Part shown: positions 21,533-32,716 of the stretch, one piece after another | Position numbering within the stretch: position 1 is the stretch's first letter | How the letters are laid out: each line of letters begins with the position of its first letter | NCBI RefSeq assembly: GCF_958298935.1 | Contig: NC_084940.1 | Location: 20,703,146 to 20,767,145, forward strand | Length of the DNA: 64,000 nt | Source of the DNA: Phragmites australis | Lineage: Eukaryota > Streptophyta > Magnoliopsida > Poales > Poaceae | Reading direction: 5' to 3' | The notes under the pieces: model-generated | The model's database searches: none | Seen by the model: the letters and a program-made list of their open reading frames with translations, nothing else | Told to the model about the DNA's origin: nothing | Position numbers and translations under genes: made by a program

Positions 21533-24500
21533 CCACGTCGGAGTGGGACCAACATACATCAATTCAAGATGGTCTAACATTCCCATTACATTCTCGCAAG
21601 AGGATATGAGTGTATTAGATTACCTGCACACAGATGCCCTAGTCATTACTGCGAACATCTCGGGAAACGAAGTACACAGGATATTGATCGATGGAGGAAG
21701 TTCTGCAAACATTATCTTTGCTGATGCCTTCGATAAGATGGGGCTGCGAAGAGATGACTTGAAACAAGCTGGGTCGCTGTTGTTGGGCTTCGGCGGAAGC
21801 GCAATCAATGCCCTGGGGAAATTAACAATCCCAGTGTCATTCGGTGAACAGACAAATTTCCGCACAGAGGAAATTACGTTCGACGTGGTGGACATTAATT
21901 ACCCATACAATGCGATATTTGGGAGGGGGTTCCTCAATAAATTCGGAGCGATACCGCACCACGCTTATTTGTGCATGAAGATGCTTGGCCCAGAAGGAGT
22001 CATAAAGGTGTTGGGAGATCAGCGAGTTGCTAGGCGAATCAAAGTAGGCATAGCCCCAGGGAGAAGAAATGTCCACAACATCGAAGACCCTTCGACGGGG
22101 ACCGAAGTAGGGCAAAGCAGGAAAATCATAGAGAAATGCACGAAGGCTACACCAGAAGGACCTACCAGAATAGTGCTGCTAAATCATGAAGAAGATAAGA
22201 AGATTACAATAGGGGCAGAGGCCCCAGAAGAAGATCAGCAACAACTTGTCATGTTCCTTTGTAGAAACAGCGACGTCTTTGCATGGTCCCCTAGGGACCT
22301 GCAAGGAGTAAGTTGAAGCATCATTCAACACAAGTTAAATGTGGACCCCAAAGCGAAGCCAAGGAAACAGAAGCTTAGAAAGGCTTCGGGGGAAAGAGAA
22401 GAAGCAACAAAAGTCGAAGTAGAAAAATTGCTCGATGCTGGAGTAATACGCGAAGTTATACACTCGGAATGGCTGGCCAACCCAGTATTAGTAAGAAAAA
22501 GCAATGGAAAATGGAGAATGTGCATCGATTTCACAGACTTAAACAAAGCTTGCCCAAAACATGACTTTCCATTGCCTAGAATTGACCAGCTTATAGACTC
22601 CGCAGCCGGCTGCGAGATGTTAAGCTTCCTCGATGCCTATGCTGGGTACCATCAAATATGGATGGCAAAGGAAGACGAAGAAAAAACAAGTTTCAGAACC
22701 TCCTCCGGAACATACTGTTTCGTAAGAATGCCTTTTGGACTCCGCAATGCTGGAGCAACCTTTACAAGATTGGTACAAGCCACGTTAAAGCCGCAGCTGG
22801 GACAAAATGTATTGGCCTATGTTGATGATATAGTAGTAAAAAGTACCAGGAAAAGCCAACACATCGAAGACCTTTGGGAAACATTCGATAATCTGCGAAC
22901 AGCAGGTTTAAAATTAAACCAGGAGAAATGCGTCTTCGGAGTGCAATCCGGAACACTCCTAGGGTTTCTAGTGTCGAAGAGAGGAATCGAAGCGGATCCT
23001 CAGAAGATACAAGCGCTTTTGGATATGAAACCGCCACATAACAGAAAGCAAGCCCAACGCTTGACAGGAAGACTAGCAGCATTGAACAGGTTCATTGCGA
23101 AGTCCGCCGAGCGAAGTCTACCACTCTTCAAGGTGTTAAGAAGTTCTGAACCTTTCCAATGGGGTGCCGAGCAGCAGGCTTCTTTCAATGAGTTAAAAGT
23201 ATACTTGACGAAGCTTACAGCATTGACCAGCCCGGATCCGGGTGCAGATTTGCTCTTATACATAGCAGCTTCCCCATCAGCAGTCAGCACTGTTCTCGTG
23301 AAGGAAAAAATCGAAGATACCAGACTGCTGCAAGCACCAGTGTATTACGTATCCGAAGTACTAGCACAACCGAAGAAGTCATACACAGAGTTGGAAAAAG
23401 TGGCGTATGCACTTGTAATGGCATCCCGCAAGCTTCGCCACTATTTTACTTCTCACAAGATTATAGTGCCAACTTCCCTACCCCTTCGCGACATGTTTGA
23501 AAACAAAGAAGCCATTGGAAGAATAGCGAAGTGGGCAACGGAGATAGCTCCATTCATGATTGTCTTCGTGGCACGAACATCGTTAAAATCGCAAGCGCTG
23601 GCGGATTTCGTGGCAGAATGGACACCTTCATCTGAGGCTTCAGATGACGAAGCAGCAGAACTGATTTGGACCGCGTACTACGATGGAGCTTGGGGAGCTG
23701 CAGGAGCAGGAGTCTCGGCAATAATAGTTTCACCGTCGGGGGCGAAACTGCGATACGCCGCCAGGTTGGAGTTTCGATCCACAAACAATACGGCGGAATA
23801 CGAAGCTGTACTCCTGGCACTTCGCAAGGCGAAGGCTTTGGGAGCTCGAAGAATACTTGTCAAAACAGACTCGAAGGTTGTAGCAAGCCAGATTGAAAAA
23901 ACATTCCAGGCAAAGGAACCAGAGCTGATCAAGTACAGGGCAGCAATGCGAAGGATGGAAAAATACTTTGTCGGATTCACGGTGAAAAGTGTATCAAGGA
24001 ATGATAACAACAAAGCAGATGAGCTAGCCAAAGCGGCTTCGCAGAACATGCCCATGCCTCCAGATGTCTTCTATCAGAAACTAAGTGAACCGGCTTGCGA
24101 TGAGAAGTCCAGCCAAACACGACTGGTCGCATCAGTTGAGAGCGAAGACTGGCGTTTCCCGATAATGGCATATCTGCGGGGTCAAAGGGATATCGAAGAT
24201 CACGTCGAAGAAAAGCGCATGGCTCAGAGAGTAAGAAATTATAAAGTTATAGACGAAGATCTGTACAAAGCAGGAGTTTGCGCACCATGTTTACGATTCA
24301 TATCTCAGAAAGAGGGCCAACAACTGTTAAGTGAAATTCACAGCGGATTGTGCGGCTCACATATCGAAACAAGGGCTTTGGTAGGAAAAGCATACAGGTA
24401 GGGCTTCTATTGGCCAATGGCTGTAAGTGATGCGGACCAACTGGTACGAAGTTGCCAACAGTGCCAATTCTGGGCGAAGGGATCAAACAGACCGACAACG

Positions 24501-25370
24501 AAGACACAACTCATTCTGCCGATCTGGCCATTACGGCGATGGGGGATCGATATTGTCGGGCAGCTGCCGCCATCACCAGGAAATTTGCGCTATGCCTTGG
24601 TGGCGGTAGAGTACTTTTCAAAATGGGTAGAAGCAATGCCACTCGTGAGCATAACGTCAAAAAATATACAAAAATTCCTATGGCAGAATATTGTGTGCCG
24701 CTTCGGGGTTCCGAGCGAAGTAACCGTGGACAACGGTACTCAGTTCGATAGCATGGGATTTAGAGAATTCTGTAATGGCCTGGGCATAAAATTAATGTTT
24801 GCATCAGTTTACCACCCACAATCTAATAGCGCAGTTGAGAGAGCAAATGGCATCATCTTCGCAGGGGTTGCGAAGCGTCTTCAAGGATTGCCAAAAGGAA
24901 AATGGGTCGAAGAATTGACCAAGGTGTTATGGTCAATAAGAACAACGGTTGCAAGACCAATAGGATACACACCGTTTCGCCTACTGTTTGGCGAAGAGGC
25001 CATGACCCCAGAAGAGTGCAAAGCGAAATCATTCAGGGTCAGGAATGAACCAGAACAATGCGATGAATTTTCATCGAAGGATGCCCTCGAAGAAGTAAGA
25101 TTGCAAGCCGCAAAAAACCTGGCCATTTACCAAAAAGAGACAAGAAAATGGAGAGATAAGAATGTATCCGAAAAGACCTTCGCACCAAGAGATTTGGTGT
25201 TACGAAGATTTGGTACATCAGCATCGTCTGGCAAACTTCAGAGTAAATGGGATGGCCCCTTCATAGTTAAAAGATCTGTGAGACCCGGTTCTTATCATCT
25301 AGCCAATATGGAGGGTGAAGAGCTTCCACACACCTGGAATGCAGAGAACCTTCGCAAGTTCTACGCCTGA
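21441..25370 (+). pseudogene. T pol (PR-RT-RH-aRH-INT), two in-frame stops
   Basis: One continuous frame with stops only at ~22314 (TGA after LQGVS) and ~24399 (TAG before GFYWP). Protease: [12 protein letters not shown] (~21685). RT: WRMCIDFTDLNKACPKHDFPLPRID (~22510-22585, shown in part) and YVDD at 22818-22829. The first RNase H has lost its Asp (LLYIAASPSAVS, ~23255). A second, archaeal-type RNase H has the Asp-Glu-Asp-Asp set in YYDGAWG, NTAEYEAV, VKTDSKVV and NNKADELAK (~23675-24035). Integrase: HHCC finger (IHSGLCGSHIE...CQQCQ) and the DDE triad in GIDIVGQLPP, VTVDNGTQF and SAVERANG (~24550-24845). Ends at KFYA (25370). Each stop fits a single C-to-T change. Confidence 0.9.
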
Positions 25371-25740
25371 AGATCGGCAGCAAGAGTCCGAGACTCCAAT
25401 GTAATTTTTAATTTTTTAATTTTCGTAATAGTTCTTGTAATCGCCATGTAAGGGTACTGCACTCTTTTCCTCACAGGGGGACCCCTTCGCTAGGGGGTGA
25501 GGTTTTTAACGAGGAAGAAACCCATATGAACAAAGATAGTGGCCCCCAAAAAATATTGTTTGTCTCGAGTAGTACTACTTTTCATCGAAGTGCGCCACAC
25601 TAGAAGATTGGCGCACCAATCGACTATCAGAACAAGGTGCAAAGTGTAGGCATGCAAGCGTACACTTACGACCTTCGGGGAATTATAAAAACCGCCAGCA
25701 AACTTCACCAAGAATCGGGGGCTAAGAGTGCCTGCCCCCG
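25371..25740 (+). other. T 3' UTR, proximal part
   Basis: Noncoding sequence after the integrase stop. A partial unit of the 103-bp tandem repeat (about 25690-25740) precedes the array. No gene is supported here. Confidence 0.5.
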
Positions 25741-26356
25741 CAACGAAGAAAAAAACAAACCTTCGCTGAAACGAAGTATCGCCGAGCCAAAGAAAAGGCA
25801 GCGAACTTCGCCGAAAGTCGGGGGCTAAGAGTACCTGCCCCCACAACGAAGGAAAAAACAAACCTTCGCTGAAACGAAGTATCGCCGAGCCAAAGAAAAG
25901 GCAGCGAACTTCGCCGAAAGTCGGGGGCTAAGAGTACCTGCCCCCGCAACGAAGGAAAAAACAAACCTTCGCTGAAACGAAGTACCGCCGAGCCAAAGAA
26001 AAGGCAGCGAACTTCGCCGAAAGTCAGGGGCTAAGAGTACCTGCCCCCGCAACGAAGGAAAAAACAAACCTTCGCTGAAACGAAATATCACCGAGCCAAA
26101 GAAAAGGCAGCGAACTTCGCCGAAAGTCGGGGGCTAAGAGTACCTGCCCCCGCAACAAAGGAAAAAACAAACCTTCACTAAAACGAAGTATCACCGAGCC
26201 AAAGAAAAGGCAGCGAACTTCGCCAAAAGTCAGGGGCTAAGAGTGCCTGCCCCCGCACCGAGGGAATAAACGAACCTTCGAGAAAAAATGTCCCTAAGCC
26301 AACCAAGAGGCAGCACACTTCGTCAAGTACAGGGGGCTAGCACTGCCTGCCCAAAT
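25741..26356 (+). repeat. 103-bp tandem repeat array in T 3' UTR
   Basis: Six units begin at 25741, 25844, 25947, 26050, 26153 and 26256, an exact 103-bp spacing. Each runs from caacgaagg through cttcgctgaaacgaag and ggcagcgaacttcgcc to gggggctaagagtacctgccc. The inner units differ at only a few positions and the last is more diverged. The array lies between integrase and the antisense gene. Open frames on the minus strand across it only reflect the repetition. Confidence 0.9.
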
Positions 26357-26454
26357 ATCAACGGTCAAACAAGTTGAAGCCAAAAAACTTCAAAAGCTAA
26401 GCGTCAGAGACCAATCCACCCAAAATAGGCCGAAGTTACCTGCGAGTAAAAGTC

Positions 26455-26472
26455 GGGGGGGGGGGGGGGGGG
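26455..26472 (+). repeat. G18 homopolymer
   Basis: A run of 18 G, followed by cggcgc, in the 3' UTR of T. Its length may be a sequencing approximation. Confidence 0.8.
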
Positions 26473-27356
26473 CGGCGCTTCGCAAAAGTAACACCGACCA
26501 AGAGAAAATTATCATCCCAATAGAATCGCAGGAAACTGCGGCGAAAATCGGGGGATGGTTTTCGTCCAGAAAGTCTAACCCGGAGAATTCAACTTATGAC
26601 CAGGGCGAATAAAAAAAAACATACTTCGCTCGACATGCCAGTAAGGGTGTACAAAAAGAGCAAATCACAACACAATCCTAGTTTATTCCGCATCCAAATC
26701 AACCTCTGGATCAACAAAATCCTTATACAAACGACTAAAATAAAATTGATACTCGATGCCTTCGCTGGCATGGAAACGCGACGATGGGGCCGAAGTGGCC
26801 CCAACTTGATTACAATACGACGTCGACATAGGAGTTTTGCCATCACTACCACTTCACCTAGCTACTTGCGAAGAGGGACCACGCCGATAACACAATTGGG
26901 GTCTGTGTGAAAACGGCTTCTCATCTTGAGGTTCAATTTTTGGCTCAATGAGCACCGATGTGCCGTCAACGTCCCCTCTCGCCGCATGACGCAGATTTCG
27001 TTCAGCTCGTCGACTAACTATCGTCGAAGGACAAACAGATTTCCAAAATGCCTTCGTTCTAGCATTCATATCGTCATACGATCTACACTTCGCGTGCCAA
27101 TACCGTTCCAAGTCTATATTAGCATGTCATCGGTGAAATAATTCCCAGCAGGACTAGGAAACATAAAAATTATCCCTCATCATAGTCAAAGGCACAGCTT
27201 CTTCGGCTACCTGCGCAGTGTCCGAAGCAAGGACCTGCGCAGGGAGCGCAAAAAGGTCAATATCACTTCGACATGAATATATAATGTATTACACAGCCAG
27301 TGTATCACATCATTAATTACAAAAACCAAAGCATAAACATGACCCTTCGCGCCAAT

Positions 27357-29959
27357 TCATCCCACCTTCCCAGTATCTTTGGCCGCCATATTAGTCGGTT
27401 TCGACGAAGTGTCTTCCCTCGCCTTGGCCTAATAATTTCAACAACAATAAATACATTATTGCCACATATAACTACTTTTGTAACCTTCGACAAGAGAAAA
27501 CATAAGTTTGGTACCTGTACCCTTTGACGATTCAATTCGGCCTCTTGAAGAGCTAGCTCGCGGCCATGCTTACACCAATAATTAGTGGTGAATGAATGAG
27601 CGGTGCTCTTCGACGACTTGGTAACAGCCGAAGTTGACAGATCCGAAGGATACTGGAAGGAAGGTCGTTGAAGAGCAGTGTGATGGTCGCAACTCGTCAT
27701 CTCCATGGACTGCACGAGACTCCGGGCGGCGACCATGGCGCAGAAATCGCCGTATAGCTGAGCAGCTAGAAGGAGGCTACTGCTGGTCTCGTTGATCCAA
27801 CCGATAAGTCCACCCAATCCGACGAGTTCAAGTGATGGAGGAGTCGCCGAGGTGCCTATACCTTCAAAGGTATGGCTGATTGCTTCGCAGGCGGCAACTG
27901 CCTTCGGCTCAAGCTCCCCAATGACATTAAGGGCATCGTCATTGTAAGCCTTCGCTTCGCTTAGTTCATTCTGTAGCCGCTCCACTCTCTCTATCTCCGA
28001 TGCACACTGTGATTGCAATTCGCAAACTTGCACTTCAGAAGATTGCAAATTCTGGCGAAAGCAATTCACTTCACTGTCAGCAATATCCTTCGCTGAGCGC
28101 AGGGCTTTGAGCTCCGCTTCAAGCCTCTCCAATCGTAACTCTGCATCCTTCACCCGCCGCGACAACTCGCGCTTCTGGCTCTCAGCTTTCTCCACCCGTT
28201 TTTGTAGCAGTTCAATTTGGGCCTGAGCGCTTCGGGCACGAGCTTCAGACTTTTTTGCTTGTTTGTGTTGAGCTCGGGAGAGAAGTAAAACCTGAAATTT
28301 CAACTACAAGTTAGTAAAATACAAAGTTTTCTTTCTCTCATTATAAGAAAATATCCGATATACCTTCGCGATGGCCACATCGGAAGCATCAATCAATTCG
28401 CTTGAAGACTTTTGACCAAGCGGGATCTCGACCTCAGGAAGAACGAAGGTACCAAAAATCTTCTTCGCACCGCTTACCTCCCCGACACTCGGCTCAAAAG
28501 CGGCGGGCCGCAAAGCCTCGGGGGCAAGGGCCTTCGCGTCAAGCAGCCCGCCAAGACCCATCAGGCCCTTCCCCCTACGACAGGGCGCACTTGGCGTGAA
28601 ATCTTCGCTCTCGGAAGATGAGCTCAAGGACGAGGAGGGCGACGAGTGCACAGCCACCTCTACGTCGTCGCCAACTTCTTCAACAGGCTCCTCTGGAACA
28701 TCGGGCTCCAATGCTACGCCGTCCCCGTCAATTCTTCGTTGTCGCTCAGAATCAACGTTGGAAGATCGACGCGCGTGCAAAATAGGGATTTCGGCACCTG
28801 GGCCTCCTGCGCTCCTTCGGAACTCTCCCGACGGGTCAGGCCGCGCGAGGCAGCAGAGCCCTTCGGCGACGTTTCTGCGTGATACTCGGACGCAGCTTCA
28901 CGTGGTTTTTTACGAAGTGCGATAGCCTTCTTGGTACGGCTAGTTTTTGGCAATCGCTCCGAAGCCTTCCTTTTCATCGGAGGGCAAGCGATGGGTTCTT
29001 CGCTCACTTCCACTGGTGGGGAGCCTCCCGCATTGCTTTGCAGAACAGCGGAAATCTTCGGACGATCATCATACGACAAACCACGATAGTTGAAGATTCT
29101 GTTTAACCTATGGTTAAGTCCCTGGTCCGCGCACAGCTGCGCTTCGCCAGGAGTAACCTTGCCAACCAGCATCACAGCCTTCGCCTCCACTTCGGCTACC
29201 GACAAATCTAATAAAAAATAATTAAAACAACTGTTAGATGAGAAGATTTAAATTAAGTAATAGTGCACGATCAAGAGGGTACATGCAAAGCCCCTCAGAC
29301 CCTTTCTCCCCGAAGGCCGGGATACTCGAGCCGCGGCTAAGGGGCCAAACCCCAGCCGCCAAAAACTCCTCGACCAAGTCACGAGTTGATAGATGCTTCG
29401 CGCACCGTGCGAAGGCTTCAAGCGCCGTTTGTTGCGATGCTTTCAACCGCACATCCGGTGCACGGTTTCCCTTGAGCCCTTCGCACTTCGAAACAAGGTA
29501 ATCTTCGGCTTCAACCTTGTGGTAAAACCACCATTGAGTCCAGTCGCTAGGCCACTTGTTCTTGTATACAACTACGGGAGTGGACAGGCCGGCGCGACCG
29601 CGAAGTTTAGACAACCATAGTGCGCTTCGCTCTGTACTCCGCGGACAAAAACCGGTTTTGGTTGATGGTGCAGGCGGTGCGCAGCGGAGAAGGCCCTTGT
29701 GGAAGCCTTAACTCCCTCGGATCGAGCAGCCCAGGCAAAAAGACTCATCCTGACTATGGCGTTAGGCGTTAACTGATGCAAATATACTTCGAAGAGCTTC
29801 AACACCTTGATTACCATTTCGTCACAGGGAAGCCGAAGGCTAGCCCTAAAGTAATGCACAAACACGATGGCTTTGTCGTCAGCGGGCTCCGGGATCTCCT
29901 GCTTTCCAGGAAGCCGGACCTTCGATACGTCACTAATCATCCCTTCCCTGACAAGGCCA
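27357..29959 (-). CDS. Antisense spliced gene of T (Transposase_28 / gypsy-type family)
   Basis: Minus-strand gene inside T. Proposed exons: 29959-29283, 29207-28364, 28291-27515 and 27428-27357, with GT-AG introns (GTACCC..TTAG, GTATAT..TCAG, GTACCA..TTAG). The last two introns fall between codons, keeping phase (AIAK|VLLL and RVQ|AKAR). The first part resembles the plant putative gypsy-type transposon domain (DDKAIVFVHYFRASLRLP, LHQLTPNAIVRMSLFAW). The middle is low-complexity, acidic and Ser-rich. The third exon is a long coiled coil (QIELLQKRVEKAESQKRELS onward). Indels near 29615 and 28720 and a one-base mismatch at the first junction mean this copy is probably not intact. The amino end is cut off where the 3' LTR fragment begins. 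Function is unknown; Grande-type elements carry comparable antisense genes. Confidence 0.65.
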
Positions 29960-30092
29960 GCTATAAATAGAGCCACAGTGTAAACATGAACGGTAACCCG
30001 AGACTGTTCTACTTCCAGCACACGTCACCGTAAGGGACCTTCACCAGTTCCGCCCCCGAAGGCCCATCTTGTCTGGGACTTCGATCCCAACA
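29960..30092 (+). repeat. T 3' LTR, truncated to its last 133 bp
   Basis: Matches 19494-19626 with 3 differences, starting at the TATA box (gctataaatag) and ending CCCAACA. The upstream part of the LTR and the PPT are missing. The antisense gene is fused directly to this fragment. GGATC follows at 30093-30097. Confidence 0.9.
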
Positions 30093-30097
30093 GGATC

Positions 30098-31313
30098 AAA
30101 CTAGGAACACTCCAAAACCCATTTTGGACACTTCCACACTTTCCGCTCCTGACTCTTAACAACAAACTCTCACTTTGGGTTTGGTTGGGAACTCTTGAGC
30201 ACTGAGACGCGACAATTAGCTCACGTTGCATCCCTCTTAATAGTGCGGCATACCTATACTCAAATTCAAAGATAAAACTCGTTTGAACCACTTTGAGCAT
30301 TTCAAAACTTTCAAGTACCACTTCTTTCTTTCAAACCTTGAGGGTTGCCAACTTTCATATATTCTTCACTCCATCTCTTCTTGATTCTTCATATGATTGA
30401 TGTGAATCATCCATAGCTTCCCGTGGCCTCGCACGGTCCATCGACGCAAAGCCTTCACTCGCTCTTCACCACTGCCTTGGTCCTTCGGCACCAAGCCATT
30501 TGCTTGCCCTTCACAACGGATGGTCCATCGCAGCCGAGTCTTGCTTGCCCTTCACCGTCTTGCCATAGAAAACCATTTTGTATTCGACATCTTCAAGGAA
30601 TTCATTTTATCAAATATGGAGTCCACTCTTGTTCTTCACTCTTAGCATATATGATTTCAATTCAACTTATGCCTTCTTATGGATCCTAACCCCAACTCAC
30701 TCTCAAGCACAAAGCACATAGATTAGTCCATAAAACCTAAATGACAACATTTATACCTTAAGTTACTTGATCTCCACAAGTAACTTATTAGCCTTCATGC
30801 ATATTGTCAATCTTCATATAGAACCTAACCCCACTCATTCTTAAACACATAGCACACGGGTTAGTCCATAAAACTCTAGTGACAAGTCATACCTTTAGTT
30901 ACTTGATCTCCACAAGTAACTTAGCCTTCAAGCTTATTGCCAATCTTATTGAGCTTCTTCTTCTTCTTATGAGCATCACTAAAATCTCAATGACTTTTGA
31001 TGCAATTATTTGAACTCATGGCATTTCTCAAAGAATCCATGCTTCATCATTTATGCATCTCCTATGGAATAACCTAATAGCAATTCTCAATATGATTGTT
31101 AGTCCATAGGCATTGTCATCACTTACCTGAGCATCACCTAGAGCTCATTCATCTTGATGCATTTTCAATCTCCCTATTTACCTAGAGCTCATGCATATCT
31201 CTCATCCATGCATCACCTATGGAATGACCTACTAACAAACTCAACACCATTGTTAGTCCAAAGGTATTGTCATTAATTACCAAAACCACACATAGGGGCT
31301 AGATGCACTTTCA
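30098..31313 (-). mobile_element. S: solo LTR, 5' half
   Basis: Continuation of S on the far side of T, ending at 31313 with ...CTTTCA on the plus strand (TGAAAGTGCATC on the sense strand). Repeated ctcatttcatctcat-like and 'gttagtccat(a)ggtattgtca' pieces are typical of this LTR class. No gene is present. Confidence 0.8.
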
Positions 31314-31318
31314 ATTTT

Positions 31319-32693
31319 GCATCACAAGATTCACTTTGATGGCAGTTTGGACAGATACAAGGCTCGATGGGTCTTGTGGGGTTTCACACAGCACCCTGGC
31401 ATGGACTTTCATGAGACCTTCAGCCCTATTGTGAAGCTAGCCACCGTCCGTACCATCCTTAGTCTTGTTGTTTCTCGAGATTGGCCAATTCACCAGCTTG
31501 ATGTTTGGAATGCTTTCCTTCATGGCACAATTCAGGAGACAGTCTACTGCACCCAACCATGCGGCTTTGTTAATCCAGCTCATCCGAACTTGGTGCGCCA
31601 TCTCAACAAGTCTTTGTACGAGCTCAAGCAAGCACCACGGGCATAGTACAGCTGGTTTGCAACCTACTTGCTCTCCATTGGATTCACTTTGGTGAAGTCA
31701 TACACCTCTTTGTTTGTCTATCATCGCGGTGCCAACATGGTCTATCTTTTGCTCTATGTGGATGGCATAGTTCTAACCGCCTCATCGACCACTTTACTTA
31801 GATGGATCATCTCTGCTCTTCAGTCGGAATTCTCCATGAAGGATTTAGGCCAGCTTCATCATTTCTTGGCATCACTCTCACCAGTCAGTCCTATGCGTTA
31901 TTTCTTAGTCAGCGGCAATACTGTTTGGAGATCCTAGAGCACGTAGACATGGCTGACTACAAGCTGTGTAGCACACCGGTCGACACAAATGCCAAGCTCT
32001 CCTCTGCCGATGGTCCCCCTATGACTGATTCTACTGATTATCGTAGTTTGGCTGGTGCCCTCTAGTACTTGACTTTCACTTGGCCGAACATAGCCTATGC
32101 ACTTCAGCAGGTTTGCCTCCATATGCATGATCCTTGAGAGCCCCATCCTGTGACGCTTAAGAGGATTCTTTGGTACATCCGTGGAACCCTGAACTACAAT
32201 TTGGTCCTCCGCCGCTCTGCCACACTTGATCTTGTCGCCTACTCCGATGCTAACTAGGCTGGTTGTCCTGACACTAGGAAATCCACCTCAGGATACACTG
32301 TGTTTTTAGGTGACAACTTGGTGTCTTGGTCGTCGACGTGGCAGAACACTATTTCTCAATCAAGTGCTGGGGCTGAGTACAAGGCTATTACTAATGCTGT
32401 TGCTGAAACTTGTTGGCTTTTTGAACTCCTTCATGAGCTCCACGCCCCTCCCACACGAGCTACCCTCGTCTATTGTGATAATGTCAGTGCAGTATATCTG
32501 TTGATGAATCTGGTGCAGCATCAGTGCCTTAAGCATGTTGAGATTGATCTTCACTTTGTCCGTGAGAAAGTTGTTGTTGGAGTCGTTCGTGTTCTTCATG
32601 TGCCTACAACCTCTCAATATGCTGATATTTTCACAAAGGCTCGCCTAGCTCTATTTTTTCCTGAGTTTCGATCTAGCCTGAACATTCATTGAA
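31319..32693 (+). pseudogene. C1 reverse transcriptase and RNase H
   Basis: Resumes the copia pol with HHKIHFDGSLDRYKARWVL (31319 on) and RT motifs ETFSPIVKLATVR and LHGTIQETVYC. A stop follows at 31647, then LLLYVDGIVL (~31750), where the YVDD site has Gly for the second Asp. A frameshift near 31870 leads to LGITLTSQSYALFLSQ and DYRSLAGAL. Stops occur at 32064, 32137 and 32257. RNase H follows (SWSSTWQNTISQSSAGAEYKA, CDNVSAVYL, HFVREKV, TSQYADIFTK) and ends at 32693. Inactive by these changes. Confidence 0.85.
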
Positions 32694-32716
32694 ACAACCA
32701 TAAGACTGCGGGGTCA

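Larger units (their letters stand above)
19075..30092 (+). mobile_element. T: Tat-lineage Ty3/gypsy element
   Basis: An 11-kb plus-strand element with a perfect GGATC target duplication (19070-19074, 30093-30097), inserted in solo LTR S. Order: 5' LTR, PBS, gag, protease-RT-RNase H-archaeal RNase H-integrase, 3' UTR with a 103-bp tandem array, an antisense spliced gene, and a 3' LTR truncated to its last 133 bp. Two RNase H domains plus an antisense 3' gene are features of the Tat lineage (relatives of Grande/Retand/RIRE3). In the shared 133 bp the two LTRs differ at 3 positions, so the insertion is young. Confidence 0.9.

Noticed and set aside
25490..26091. Minus-strand open frames with repeated FFPSLRGQVLLAPDF-type protein
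   Set aside because: They are the 103-bp tandem array read on the opposite strand; the repetition of the protein follows from the DNA repeat.
25741..26356. CRISPR array
   Set aside because: Units are contiguous 103-bp repeats without spacers, in a plant retrotransposon.
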